Assembly: GCA_014529385.2 (NCBI GenBank)
Contig: CM043944.1
Span: forward strand, 75,897,884 to 75,961,883
Direction: 5' to 3'
DNA: 64,000 bases
Source of the DNA: Adiantum capillus-veneris
Taxonomy: Eukaryota; Streptophyta; Polypodiopsida; Polypodiales; Pteridaceae
This document shows, piece after piece, positions 47,358-58,534 of the stretch. The position numbers were made by a program, and so were the translations under genes. Numbering within the stretch: the first letter of the stretch is position 1; each line of letters starts with the position of its first letter. Below the pieces are notes generated by a model. It was not told where the DNA came from. It saw only the letters and a list, made by a program, of their open reading frames with translations, and ran no database searches.

Positions 47358-47771
47358 ATGGTATCAATTATTTAGAGCTAAAGTAAAGATGCATAAGGTG
47401 AATCCACTATTGCAATACACCACATGCATTCACTACTTGTGTAATTTCTACTATAATACATCACATGCATTGGCTAGCAATTTTATGCAAAGAGTTGCGT
47501 GTGAAATTTACATGCGCAGATGTTGATCAACATGGAGTGTATAACTCAAAAAACGAGATCCAAATAAATCGAAGCAAAGGAAGTAATGCAAAAAGTTATA
47601 AAACAAGCAAATCAATAAATCATGAATGAATTGCAGCAGTAAATGAGGTGCTTTACTGACCTGCAATTTTATACTGATGCCTTTTGATTGTCCAATCTAC
47701 AAGCTGATATTTGAGTCAAGCTACAAAAAAGCAATGTGAATAGTTAAACATATCATTTTGCAATGAAACAT
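47358..47771. other. Spacer beginning with a Met primer-site-like sequence
   Basis: Immediately after the right LTR is TGGTATCA (47359-47366) and, eight bases later, GAGC; together they resemble the primer site TGGTATCAGAGC interrupted by ATTATTTA. No gene is seen in the rest. Confidence 0.3.
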
Positions 47772-47833
47772 TGTGAGCGGGATGGAAACACACACAACAC
47801 CTCTATGATCACCTGATACACACTCTTGGGATA

Positions 47834-47835
<2 letters not shown>

Positions 47836-47881
<46 letters not shown>
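47836..47881. repeat. (AC)n microsatellite
   Basis: About 23 AC units in the left LTR copy of the minus-strand remnant. Related shorter runs are at 47,985-48,001 and 48,957-48,987 (the latter in the other LTR copy). Confidence 0.95.
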
Positions 47882-47883
<2 letters not shown>

Positions 47884-48362
47884 TGGGACACCACTCAGCT
47901 TACACAATCCACCTGGACAAGACAGGGAACACACCTATGAAGTCAGAAGAGAGAGACTATCCATTTGCCCACTCAAGACAGACACACACACACACACACA
48001 CCCAAAATACTCAGTTCAAATGAGGAAGATTTCTAATGTTTAGATACAATTGAGCTTGGGCCAACACCAATGGGACAAATAACTCACACAATATGGATGA
48101 AATATGCCAGATACAATCACAAATTGGAGCAGAGGCTTCGCTCACAGGAGAAACCTACACAGCGAAAACAGCAAAAAAACAGTGAGGAATTTGATAAAAT
48201 CGATAGCGCCATAGTGTCCGGAACGGACAAAAACCCCAGTCTACAATATCAAAGTGCTCAAATTCGACCTAAAAAGAGATATGAGACTCGTCGCATCACA
48301 GCTCTCCTCATCCCTCACATATATTACTTGTTCTGCAGACAACTCATCTTGCTCCACCATCA

Positions 48363-48510
48363 TCAACTAGCATGATATGATTTAAGAGACAATCCATTTA
48401 CCCTTGACATATGTAGAGTCCCATCCAGGTTAGCCAGCTGATATGTACCATTCGAAAAACAATCCACTACCTTGAAAGGGCCTTCCCACTTAATTTGAAA
48501 CTTCTTATTT
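48363..48510 (-). pseudogene. Integrase C-terminal (GPY/F) tail
   Basis: The minus-strand frame reads KKFQIKWEGPFKVVDCFSNG, then TYQLANLDG and ends SYHAS before a stop at 48363-48365. This is the GPY/F module that ends Ty3/gypsy integrases (pattern K-x-EGPF-x-V ... G-x-Y-x-LANLDG). Upstream (towards 48,600) the frame is broken. Confidence 0.8.
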
Positions 48511-48954
48511 TAAACTTCTTTTGGAATGTCTTGTCCAGCTTACTGTTGTATCACAAAAACAATTCATGTTTCTTGATACCCTTACTTTTGACCTTTTCAT
48601 TTATCTTTTCTAAAGCCTTATCTTGCATCTACCCATAATATTCTCTTTGAATGCATCACTAGACTGCCCAAGCAACTTCTCTAATATCTTGAACACACGC
48701 AACTCTACTTCCATAGACAATAGTGCTTCCGCAAGTGACTTCCACTTGCGCGTAGATAACTCTACTCCAGCTACCTGTACATGTGTGAACCACCTTTACC
48801 TATACCTATAACCTGTAATCTGTAATCTGCAACTTGTAATCCCGAAGTTGAAGGTACTCGAAGAAGATCCTCAGTGGGGACGCCAAAAGAATGTGAGCGG
48901 AATGGTAAACACACACAACTCCTCTATGATCACCTGATACACACTCTTGGGATA

Positions 48955-48990
<36 letters not shown>

Positions 48991-49340
48991 TGGGGCACCA
49001 CTTAGCTTACACAATCCACCTGGCCAAGACAGGGAACAAACTTATGGAGTCAGAAGAGAGAGACTATACATTTTCCCACTCAAAAGAGAAATATTTCTGA
49101 TGTTTAGATACAACTGAGCTTGGGCCAACACCAATGAGGAAAATAGCTCACACAATATGGATGAAATATTCCAGATACAATCACAAATTGGAGCAGAGGC
49201 TTCGCTCATAAGAGAAACTTACACAGCCAAAATAGAAAAAAAACGGTGAGGAATTTGGCAAAATGGATAGCGCCATTGCGTCCAAAATGGCCAAAAATCA
49301 CAGTCTACAATATCAAAGTGCTCAAACTCGACCTCGGATC

Positions 49341-49924
49341 AGCAGTTTATGGCCAAAATAGGCTCCAAAAACAGCAAAAACTGAGTTGCAGTTGTTCCTC
49401 CTCTTCTCTCCACATTTTTTTTGTTTCTTCTCTAAGGTTTTTCAGTGTCCACAGTTCACTTTATCCCTTGGGAACCTTTGGCCTTTTGATTGACCTCAAA
49501 CGGACCTCGAACATGTCAAAAAAGGGCCATGCAGTGCATTTCTGTCACCCTTCTACATCCATCTACACACCTGGCACTCAACTTTTTCCAATAATGCATC
49601 CCGCAATCAGGTGAAGTGGCTCACAAATATAGTTCTCATGATGACCTTTTTGCATAATCCATCAGAATAAAACAACACTCCCGTTGTGTCCTCGCTTACC
49701 ACATGCAAATCTTGATCCCATTCGTCCTCCTAACGCCATTGGATGCCACTTGACACACCTGCTTACCTCATGGTGTGCGCCCACTGATAGCTTCCTCGAG
49801 AAGTTTTATGCTTCACCAACTCCTCATTATTATAGAAAAAACACACTGGTACTGGTGATAATAAAAATCAATGTACTATACACACGTTGTCCTACCTGTA
49901 CACATGTGGGCCCCACGTAACCAC
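49341..49924. other. No recognised gene
   Basis: Short frames only. Nothing resembling a known family was seen. Confidence 0.45.
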
Positions 49925-50452
49925 CTGGCTCTGGAAAATGGGAAATCCTTTATTCAATGCACCATGCATGTGTATGTACATATGTGCAATCACTTCTTCC
50001 AAAAAACTCCTAACAACGTCACAAGCTGAAAGTGCAAAGTATACAGTGCACGTCGTACAGAGGTTCCATACAAAAGTATGGTGGAGAGCTGGCACTGTGG
50101 TCTATCCAAAAAATTATAAGAAACTAAAGTCGTGCCCTGCCCCGTAGTGTTTATGTGTTTCACCAAGAAAACGCATGCGCATGAAAAATTGGCTCTGTAA
50201 AATGGGAAATCCTTTATTCGATGCACCATGCATGTGTATGTACATATGTGCAATCACTTCTTTCAAAAAACTCCTAACAACGTCACAAGCTAAAAGTGCA
50301 AAGTATACAGTGCACGTCGTAGAGAGGTGCCATACAAAAGTATGGTGGAGAGCTGGCACTGTGGTCTATCCAAAAAATTATAAGAAACTAAAGTCGTGCC
50401 CTGCCCCGTAGTGTTTATGTGTTGCACCAAGAAAACGCATGCACATGAAAAA
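49925..50452. repeat. 264-bp tandem duplication
   Basis: Two near-identical units (about 49,925-50,188 and 50,189-50,452), each starting GGCTCTG(G/T)AAAATGGGAAATC and containing CACCATGCATGTG and GCACGTCGTA. The phase shift is exactly 264 bp (AATGGGAAAT at 49,937 and 50,201). Few differences separate the units, so the duplication is recent. The open frames on both strands are repeated by-products. Confidence 0.88.
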
Positions 50453-50715
50453 TTGGATGCAGATAATGGACCTTGCAGTGTTGTCGAGCTAGAGTCATGC
50501 TTGTGCAATTAAAACGTGCAATGTCCTAAATATATATGTTCCCTGCCATACACAAAACACAAAGATGTGACTTTATTTTATATGTCCTTTGATCAGCCGA
50601 AGTAGGAAGAGATCTCTAAAGAGTAATGGTTGGGTGCTCAAATCCACACCACCAACATTCCCTATTTCGTATGCAGCTGCTGAAGAGCAACGTTGTAACT
50701 AGTATATTGTTGTTT

Positions 50716-52310
50716 CTAATCTCGACTGCACCCGCATTCGTTGCCGCTTGCATGCGTTAAACAAGAGAAGCTCTTTATAGGCCACAATATTGGCCATATT
50801 GTCTGTAAAGTTTTTGCTATCCCACCCAGTTGTTGAATGGCCAACAGTAAACTATTGTTGGAGGCTAACATATTGGTATGCTTGCCTCCAAAAAATACCA
50901 TTACTCTGCAATCCGTGTTCATAGGATTCTCCATCATCAAATCTCTTTGTGTGGAAAAAAGATTTAGCTTTTGCTTCTGCTATTTGACTATTTTTTTGAT
51001 CCTAGCTGGCAATGCAGGAACCTGCATGATTGACTAGCTACTTGACGTCCGTAACAATGCCTGCATCTCCTCGGAGCTACATATTAACCGACTCCTACGG
51101 ACACCATGCATATTGTGCGTTGAATTGGTCATAAGAGATGTTTTTGTTTGTCTGGATATTGTTCCAAAATGCTTGCCTCATAAAATTTTCAGATAGGCTA
51201 TCAACAAATCTAGACAAGGAGTGTGACTGAAGCCAATGGCCCATCAAACCATGACTTGCACTAGTGGCAATATCCCCAATTCCTTTCCCTCGACATTGAG
51301 TTGTGTGCCACTAATCCCCTCACACTCTATTCTAAAAGCGCAAGCATCTAGCATTGAAGCCGTTGACTTAATTACTTGAGGATAACCATCATAAACTTCG
51401 GTGTGATTGATCCTGCTAAGATTTTTTGCCCTCATGTCCACTTTGACGTTTACTCTTTCCATTTCTTCTGCCTCGACCATCTAAATTGCCAACAGCGCAC
51501 CTGATAGCATCAACAAAAAGATGTGCTAAACAGGCCTGCGAAGGCAATGAGTTTTGGTGATTCGACTCCACATTGGGCCAATTGATCATCGATTGAAATC
51601 TGACATCTTCTATTTCAGTAGCACTAGAACATACCTCTACCATGGGTTGATTGTACGAAATATATGATCTTTGAGAGTGCTCATCACGGCGACAAGCATC
51701 CAAAGTACCCCAGCTTGATGACCTTCGAAATATAAAAGGTCTCCGATACTCCTTTCCAGTTCTGCCTACCGGCTTGCTATTGCTACTGCAAAGAGCGAGG
51801 AAAATCCGGGGTGTGAATCTTGAGAATTAGGCATGGGACCTGCTGCATATCATTTCCATGAACATTGAAGGATGGCCGAGGGGAAAGGGTTGTTGAATTT
51901 GCATGAGCTATACTTGGAGTGACATAATGTTGGCCAGAGCTAGTTGCACTTGCAGAAATGAGTTGAGTAAGGTAGTTGAAGCTGGACATAATGTTCAGCT
52001 GGCCACTCGGTCTTGTTGCACACAAAGTTGCTATATTCGCTATGTGGGGAAGGCGCACTATTGTTCTCGCCCCGGCTCACATTGTCTGACTCGATCTACA
52101 TCATCGCGCTCCGTTCGAGGGTCATTGCTTTTCCGAAGGTTGACAAGCAGCCTAATAAAAGCGTTGTTCTTGTTTTTTTACTTGTTTCCAGCAGTGCTCC
52201 TAGCCGTGCAATCCGAGATGTGGGCAATGGTTCAAATTATGCCAAGTGGCCAATTCCACGTTCAAGAAACCAGAAAATCTTGTTTGTCTCACCAAGTAAA
52301 TGAAAAAATT
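50716..52310 (-). pseudogene. Unassigned minus-strand protein-like remnant
   Basis: Minus-strand frames at 51783-52058, 51416-51703 and 51244-51480, plus short pieces at about 51,240-51,130 (SLSRFVDSLSENFMRQAFWN) and 50,830-50,720 (NMANIVAYKELLLFNACKRQ), look coding but are broken by stops and shifts. The order and single strand suggest one decayed gene. I cannot assign a family; a transposase of hAT type was considered but no diagnostic motif is visible. Confidence 0.25.
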
Positions 52311-52469
52311 TACAACTAGGTACCTATGTAAAAATGAACTGGGTACAAGTGAATTGGGTACAACTGCCTGCCGCCTCACATAGTGTGTGTGCGTGAGTTT
52401 CAAAGTTCTTGTACTCTCTAAAAAATTAAAAATTAAAATAACAAGGTACAGATTTACAGCGGCCTGCAG

Positions 52470-52472
<3 letters not shown>

Positions 52473-52530
<58 letters not shown>
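52473..52530. repeat. (AG)n microsatellite
   Basis: About 28 AG units, bordered on the right by TGAGAGTGGGGGGAC. Confidence 0.95.
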
Positions 52531-52533
<3 letters not shown>

Positions 52534-52734
52534 GAGTGGGGGGACACTCCCATATGCACACATGAAAATCCAAAAACATTCAAATGCCACATAGAGAACA
52601 TCCAACAATTCAATTCAATGGTAAAAGAATTGCACCAAAAATATTTGGTTTTCCTTATCCCCTTCTGTATGAGTGTTATATTAATTGACCTCATGAAAAC
52701 ATAAAGCATATAAAATATCAGTGAGAGTTTAGGA

Positions 52735-53130
52735 ATTGATCTAAATCTTTTATAAATATATCAATAAAACAAATTGCACAATAGTTATTGATATATTTAT
52801 ACAAGAATTGATCTAATTCTTGTATAAATATATCAATAAAACAAATTACACAATAAAATGATGCATGCTATTAAATGAAAGAAATCCATAATATCTTTAC
52901 GATAGAAATGAATATTGAAAATGTCTAAACCTAATCCCTAAAAATAATACGTGCATTAAAGTAACAAGGTGACACTTACATATCAAAACAAAAAGTTGAA
53001 AAAAAAAATCTTAGTTGTGAAAAAAATTCTAAAGCTAATCCTTAATAATAATACAGTGAATGTAATAAGGTGACATTTGCATATCAAAACCAAAAGTTGG
53101 AAAAAAAAATCTTAGTGTTGAAATTATTTC
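52735..53130. repeat. AT-rich DNA with two local tandem duplications
   Basis: First, GAATTGATCTAA..CTTNTATAAATATATCAATAAAACAAATT is repeated at about 52,733 and 52,804 (period about 71). Second, a segment with CTAATCCNTAAAAATAATAC..TATCAAAACNAAAAGTTG is repeated at about 52,925 and 53,035 (period about 111). No gene is present. Confidence 0.7.
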
Positions 53131-53339
53131 ATTAAGGACAATTATAGTTTTTTAGTTAAAAATTGTCTATAATAAAAATAAAATTTACAAGAAAAAAGGT
53201 ATGCTTTAAATTAAAAAGTTGCCAAGAAAGTCATTAGATCCTTAACATAGCAAGCTCAACAGATGGCTGGGGTTTCAAGCAAACATAGCAGGCCGTTCTT
53301 TAATTATTAAGCATTTTTTGTGTAGTTATGTGGTCTTCT

Positions 53340-54985
53340 TCCTTTCTTGTTGCGTCCCCTAGACTCCCACTTGAAGAGCATCATCAAAGTCTGCTGAAAC
53401 TTCTTATGGTCAGGAGATCCCCTAAAGAAAGGAATGGCCAAGGTTCAGTGGAACATATGTTGCCTCCCAAAGGAGGAAGGGGGACTAGGCCTTACGGACA
53501 TCACGGCTTGGGCAGACAAGTTTGCTGTCAAATTAATCATCAGAGCTCTTGAGCAAAGGGAAGAAGAGTGGGAGGTGCTACTATTCACAAACCTCCACAA
53601 GTTCAAGAGCAGTAAACCGAACGGCTGGGATTTCCTTCCTTGGGTCACCATCTTCTTTTGGGAAAATGAAATTATTGCTAGCGGATCGGATCTCCTCAAG
53701 TTACTGTGGAACTCGTGGAACCGTTACAGAAGCCACATCAGAATCAACTGGGACTCCAAGCATAGTTTCCCTCTCAGAGGACATGATTCTATATGGTGGT
53801 CTCTCCCCCCTATTCCCCCTCTCTTCTTACAACAATACATAAAAACAAGGAGAATTCACCATAAAGGCCTTGTTATATGGCAAGACCTTTGGCACAGAAC
53901 CGAATGCAGGTGGCTCAATGATACAGAGCTAATTCACAAGGCTCACCTCCAACCGTGGGAACTGAATCTAGTCAAAACAATTAGGTCTAGCTTCCCCAAA
54001 ACATATGAATGGGTGTTGGCCCTCATTACTACTCCCTCAACCAAGCCCATTTACTGGCAGCAGGGGAGTATGTTCTCCCACCCACTTTCCCTGTCCCTGT
54101 GCATCTTCTACTTAATGCTTGTTGGAATGTTTCTCTAGACAGAAAGCAGTGGCACTATAAGTTCAAATCTATGTGGAATAGAGGAATACTTGCTAAACAT
54201 TCAGTTTTGCTATGGTTAATCTTGCATAAAGCTGTGTGGACAGGTAGCCGCATTCAGAAAGCAGGGTTAGGGCCAGGCGTGTGTGTCAACTGCCAAAGGG
54301 AAGTGGAGGATATCCCCCACCTGTTTATGAATTGTATTAAAATTCAAAAAATACTGGCTTCGCTCTACTCTGCAGTGGGCTTTTGCCCGAATTGGAAGCA
54401 GTAGGCTCTGTCTCCATCTTTTCAGTTGTATGGAACAAAATTAGGGGTGAATTTTTATGGGTCATTTGTAAGGAGAGGAATAACAGGTTATTTGACGGCT
54501 CTTACCAGACTGAAAGTATGAGAACTGTGTTTGCTAATGTCAACTAATTGCAGGTCAACTGAAGTTGGACCAGTGTGGCCTATACCAAGCTAATTACAAG
54601 GTGCTAACCAGCTTTATGGGATTTTACAACAATTCAAATATAAACAAGCAACAAGAGGTGCTACTTGATGGATCTTACACTCACCTTCAAAGGATGATTG
54701 ACGAATCCAGGAATAAAGGAGAAAAGTTGTACAAGCAATACAACAACGGGATCAGGCTGCTCCAACACATCCAAAAAGTTCTGAATGATCTCCCTAGATA
54801 CTGATTAGTATGATGTATTTGAAGTTCGCCTTGTAACTAGGTGGCAGTCTGTATTTGAAGTTAGCATGGTAACCAGGGTTGGTACTATATATGGTCATGC
54901 ATTGTTTTGTATCCGAGCTTATCATTTAATTTTGCCCTTCTAATTTAATTCACAAGCGCCCCCCTTTATGATTAAAAAAAAGACC
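53340..54985 (+). mobile_element. 5'-truncated LINE: ORF2 C-terminus with zf-RVT
   Basis: The frame begins with FLWSGDPLKKGMAKVQWNIC and CLPKEEGGLGLTDITAWADK, the end of the LINE reverse transcriptase. The zf-RVT region follows at about 54,150-54,350: FKSMWNRGILAKHSVLLWL, LHKAVWTGSRIQKAG, and CVNCQREVEDIPHLFMNC with the C-x2-C ... H-x4-C pattern. A frame change near 54,110 separates the two, and a stop at 54402 precedes VICKERNNRLFDG. An open C-terminal tail lies at 54565-54804. The endonuclease and RT palm are absent, as in typical 5'-truncated insertions. An A-rich stretch (GATTAAAAAAAAG) near 54,975 may mark the 3' end. Confidence 0.85.
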
Positions 54986-55143
54986 CATATACATTATAAA
55001 ACAAGCTCACCTTCCATGTGTTGCCAATCCGTGATTCTTAATCAATGGTTCAGAAAGTGCACCAATACTCTACCCACTCTCCTATGGCCTTGTGAAGGCC
55101 AAAAATGAATTGGGTACTCGTGAATCAAAAACAAAGAAGGACG

Positions 55144-55470
55144 TTCTACACCTCCCGTGCCAAATTAGGCCCTTATGTATAAGAATATGATCCACTCTAT
55201 TCCACACTCTTTCAAGGAGCTGCTCCCACACGACGCCTATCATTATTTAGACTACTTTCCGCGATGTGAACCGAATCGTGCTAACCGTGAGCTGTGCCTG
55301 CTACAGTTCTACACCTCCCGTGCCAAATTAGGCCCTTATGTATAAGAATATGATCCACTCTGATTCCACACTCTTTCAAGGAGCTGCTCCCACACAACGC
55401 CTATCATTATTTAGACTACTTTCCGCGATGTGAACCGAACCGTGCTAACCGTGAGCTGTGCCTGCTACAG
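55144..55470. repeat. 163-bp tandem duplication
   Basis: Two units start TTCTACACCTCCCGTGCC at 55,144 and 55,307 and end CTGTGCCTGCTACAG. They differ by few bases, so the duplication is recent. It lies 225 bp downstream of the oleosin stop codon. Confidence 0.9.
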
Positions 55471-55694
55471 TTTACATAATCTAGGCAGCGATGCGCCTTA
55501 ATCTACCCAGAATTGTCTTCGTAGACGTGCCACTTACACAGCATACTGACGGTGAGCTTTGAGGTTGACGCGGAAGTAGAAATTTTCGATTGCAAGAAAT
55601 AGAAATCAAAGAGCGAGAACAGATGGTACGTCGAAACAGTACAGAAAATAAGTATGCTTAAATCAAGAAAGGCATCTACAAATATGGGTGACAA

Positions 55695-56765
55695 TCACGT
55701 CTTGTGCAAAATTGAAAGGGAAGGAAACCGCAGGGGGGTAAGAGTAGACGTGGTAGAGGCCTGAGACGTGGCCGCAGCGACAGCTGATTCGGCGGTGGCG
55801 GCGGTTTTGGGGTGTAACACAGTACTGGCCAACACAACGACAGTGTTGGCAGCCTCGGCGGTGGCGCCGGCCGTGGGCTGCAGCACAGTGCTGGCCAAGC
55901 TGCCCACCTCAGTAGTACTGCTCATGGAGGCTTGACTGGTGGCGCCTGACGTGGAATGCAGCAAAGAATTGGTCAGGTTGCCCAGTACAGTATTGGCAGC
56001 TTCGGCGTTAGAGCCGATGGGGTGCAGCACATCACTGGTTAAGCTGCCCAGCACAGTGTCGGACACAGTGCTGGCCAAGCCCAGAACCTTGCCGCCCATC
56101 TCCTCGGCGCCTGACGTGGTTGAATGCACCACAGAATTGGCCAGACTGTCCACAGCTAGTGTGCTGGCAGCTTCAGCGCTAGAGCCGATGGGGTACAGCA
56201 CATTACTGGAGACCTTGCCCAGCACAGTACCAGACACAGTGCCGGCCAAGCCCAGAACCTTGCCGCCCATCTCCTCAACACTGTCTTGGATGCGGGAGAC
56301 TGCGCTGCTAGCGGCGTCTAGTACTGGACTGGACCCTGAGGACTTTCCATTGAGGATGTAGCGCTGGTACACCCAAATCAGCACAGAGGCCACTGCTCCC
56401 CCAGACACACCGGCAATGATGGAGCACACGAATAACAGCAGGCCGAGTGGGACTAGCACAGGGCTGAGAAGCAGTAGTACAGGGAACAGTGCTACTGTCA
56501 GCGGCACCAGCACAAACCCCAATAGGAGCAGCAGGGGTCCCACCGTTGTCAACGCCAGGCCAGCCAACGGTAACAGTCGGGGTAACAGTCGGCGCGCTCG
56601 AGCGAGCAAGGCGAGAAGCCGCACCATCCGAAGCGAGTTGGCGCTGGCCTGTTGGACCTGCTGCACCAGACCCTGGCTCTGCTCCTGGGCCTGCTTCGCT
56701 GCAGCAAACACCTGCTTCTCAGTTAATTGTGCTGCAGACATAATCCCAAAATGTGTCCTCTCCAT
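55695..56765 (-). CDS. Oleosin with repeat-extended C-terminus
   Basis: Intact 356-codon frame from ATG at 56765 (alternative ATG at 56741) to the stop at 55695-55697. Oleosins coat oil bodies (lipid droplets) and keep them from fusing; the central hairpin sits in the droplet. The Gln/Ala-rich N-terminus (about 1-45) and a basic segment (RARRLLPR, 56-63) are followed by an uncharged stretch at 64-133. This contains the diagnostic proline knot, P95-x5-S101-P102-x3-P106 (FPVLLLLSPVLVP), and the conserved exit SGGAVASVLIWVYQRY. The C-terminus is unusual: about 220 residues with a 57-residue repeat starting EEMGGKVLGLA at 164 and EEMGGKVLGLAS at 221, then a degenerate Ala/Ser/Thr-rich third part (TEVGSLASTVLQPTAGATAE). 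Known oleosins are mostly 140-250 residues. The gene appears intronless, is more G+C-rich than its surroundings, and is the only apparently intact host gene here. Confidence 0.9.
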   Translation of the reverse strand: MERTHFGIMSAAQLTEKQVFAAAKQAQEQSQGLVQQVQQASANSLRMVRLLALLARARRLLPRLLPLAGLALTTVGPLLLLLGFVLVPLTVALFPVLLLLSPVLVPLGLLLFVCSIIAGVSGGAVASVLIWVYQRYILNGKSSGSSPVLDAASSAVSRIQDSVEEMGGKVLGLAGTVSGTVLGKVSSNVLYPIGSSAEAASTLAVDSLANSVVHSTTSGAEEMGGKVLGLASTVSDTVLGSLTSDVLHPIGSNAEAANTVLGNLTNSLLHSTSGATSQASMSSTTEVGSLASTVLQPTAGATAEAANTVVVLASTVLHPKTAATAESAVAAATSQASTTSTLTPLRFPSLSILHKT

Positions 56766-56771
56766 ATCCAA

Positions 56772-57192
56772 TGCTATCTTGCAGGTTATTAGACTGTCAT
56801 CCGTTCTCCTGATCTATGCCCAATCCTTTCTTGAAGGTTAACTTACTATTAGATCTAATGCTACGTCTCTCTGCTTTCCAGAGTTTCGCTTGGCTCTAAT
56901 ATACGGTAAAGGTTCTTTATCTGTTGCAGCGCTGGCAATGGCAGGTCCGGCTCAGGATCGGGTGGTACACTCTCTGACACTTGAGACCAAGCCCACTGAA
57001 AATTAAAAAAGTACTTTAACGCATCACAATCGATTGTAAAGTTAAAACTTTGGTCCAGTTCCAAACGAAGTCATGAAGTCAAGTTCCATTCCAATTTCCC
57101 AAGTTCCCATTTTCGATGGGTGTCCTCCATAAAGCTAGTTTTTGGCTTTCTAAACACTAGTTAGCAGTATGTAACCCTTAATAGAGAAGGAA

Positions 57193-57232
<40 letters not shown>

Positions 57233-58356
57233 AGGAGCCTACAAAGGACCATGAAGTCACAGCTCACACTAACTTCTGGAACCCAAATCAGCATAACCTT
57301 AGTACCCTTTTTCACTCATGGCAAATGGCAAATTTTAATATTATTAGACTTAGCTGGACTTTGGCCAACTACTCAAAAGTGAATCATTGTGGAACAATTC
57401 CCACATGTAATCCTTCATAGATAGTTTTCTATCTACTAAAGAGACATAAATCTCACTAGAACACCTCCAAACTAAGAAGAAAATGGAAGGTGTACAAAGA
57501 TGAAGTGCACTAAAACCTAAAATTTGTAGCACAACCGCACACAAAGTGCTTTGAACGTAATGCAACCAACTACATTGCTTGGGAGACGGCATCTGGAGCA
57601 GATTAATGGTGGGTCTTGCCCATAGGAGAAAGAGAAAGAACAATAATCAGATTCTTATCGAGGAACCTAAGCAGTTCACACATTCGAGCTGGAGAAGCAA
57701 CAGATGGGCTGTCAAACTTCATAACAATGGAAAACTTCAGCAAGAAGGCATTTAGAAACGGGAGACCTCTCTTGATCACTCGGCAACAACAGTTGCACCC
57801 ACACCTGTATCACTTCATATCAATGTATTTGCAATGCCTTGCCACCATAGCCTATACCCAACCTACATACCTTAGAGAGGCATTGTTGGTGCAAGTTCCA
57901 ATTTTGACCCTTGATGGAGAGTCTGTAGCTAAAATCAACTGTGCTTTAGGCCATCCTTGGGTTGTGGAGAGGATGGAGCTATGATGCTTGCAAAGAGTCT
58001 ATAGCTAAAATCCAAAGTGTTTTATGCCATCCTTGGGTTGTGGAGAGGAGGAAGCTGTGATACTGGAAAACTATGATGGACTTGCTAAGAGGAGGCATAG
58101 CTAGCTCTTTGGACATATTATTGGAGCCTTTATCAAGGATGGTAGCGTCCAACACAGAAGGTGTTGGCTTTGTGTCGTTCCATGCTACTAAAGAAATGTA
58201 AACAAAATCGCCCTCCTACGCAATGCATTTGAAAGCCACAAAACTTGCGCAAAAATGCATTTTCACACTTTAAAGCATGAATGTCGGATTTAATGGTTAT
58301 GCTAGTCCTTTTTCGGTGGACGATAGGTTGCTAGCTGAAGCACCTCTCAAATCTGC

Positions 58357-58415
<59 letters not shown>

Positions 58416-58534
58416 GGAGGACGAGGAAATAAGATACTTCAATGTCGTAGAAACTTCTAAGAAAGAAAGCGAGATGTTGCATTGCTCACTTTACCCATTG
58501 ATATGAGTGTGCCTGCAAACTTCGTTGACATGAC
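56772..58534. other. Upstream region of oleosin and spacer with microsatellites
   Basis: No confident TATA box for the oleosin was found. (AG)n runs lie at about 57,192-57,231 and 58,358-58,413. A 75-bp tandem duplication lies at about 57,918-58,065 (GCTAAAATC..CCATCCTTGGGTTGTGGAGAGGA). A 122-codon frame at 57616-57984 covers part of that duplication and matches no family I know. Confidence 0.5.

Larger units (their letters stand above)
47772..49340 (-). mobile_element. Minus-strand Ty3/gypsy remnant with two LTR pieces
   Basis: Two direct copies, 47772-48300 and 48892-about 49,338, begin TGTGAGCGG and share a (CA)n tract and about 450 bp of matching sequence. Between them lies an integrase C-terminal tail on the minus strand (48363-48510). 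On the minus strand the right copy would be the 5' LTR, followed by TGGCGTCCCCACTGAGGA (plus 48868-48885) as primer site. The left copy would be the 3' LTR, preceded by the purine run GAGGGATGAGGAGAGC (plus 48301-48316). Nearly all of the interior is deleted. The outer end of the right copy diverges after 49,338, so the original right terminus and target duplication are not found. Confidence 0.75.

Noticed and set aside
47071-47526. 151-codon frame across the right LTR end of the second gypsy element
   Set aside because: It starts in LTR sequence, crosses the LTR border, and the left LTR equivalent differs in frame.
55939-56841. Plus-strand open frames of about 140 codons opposite the oleosin
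   Set aside because: They are antisense shadows of a G+C-rich repetitive coding region; the minus strand carries the proline knot and hydrophobic hairpin.
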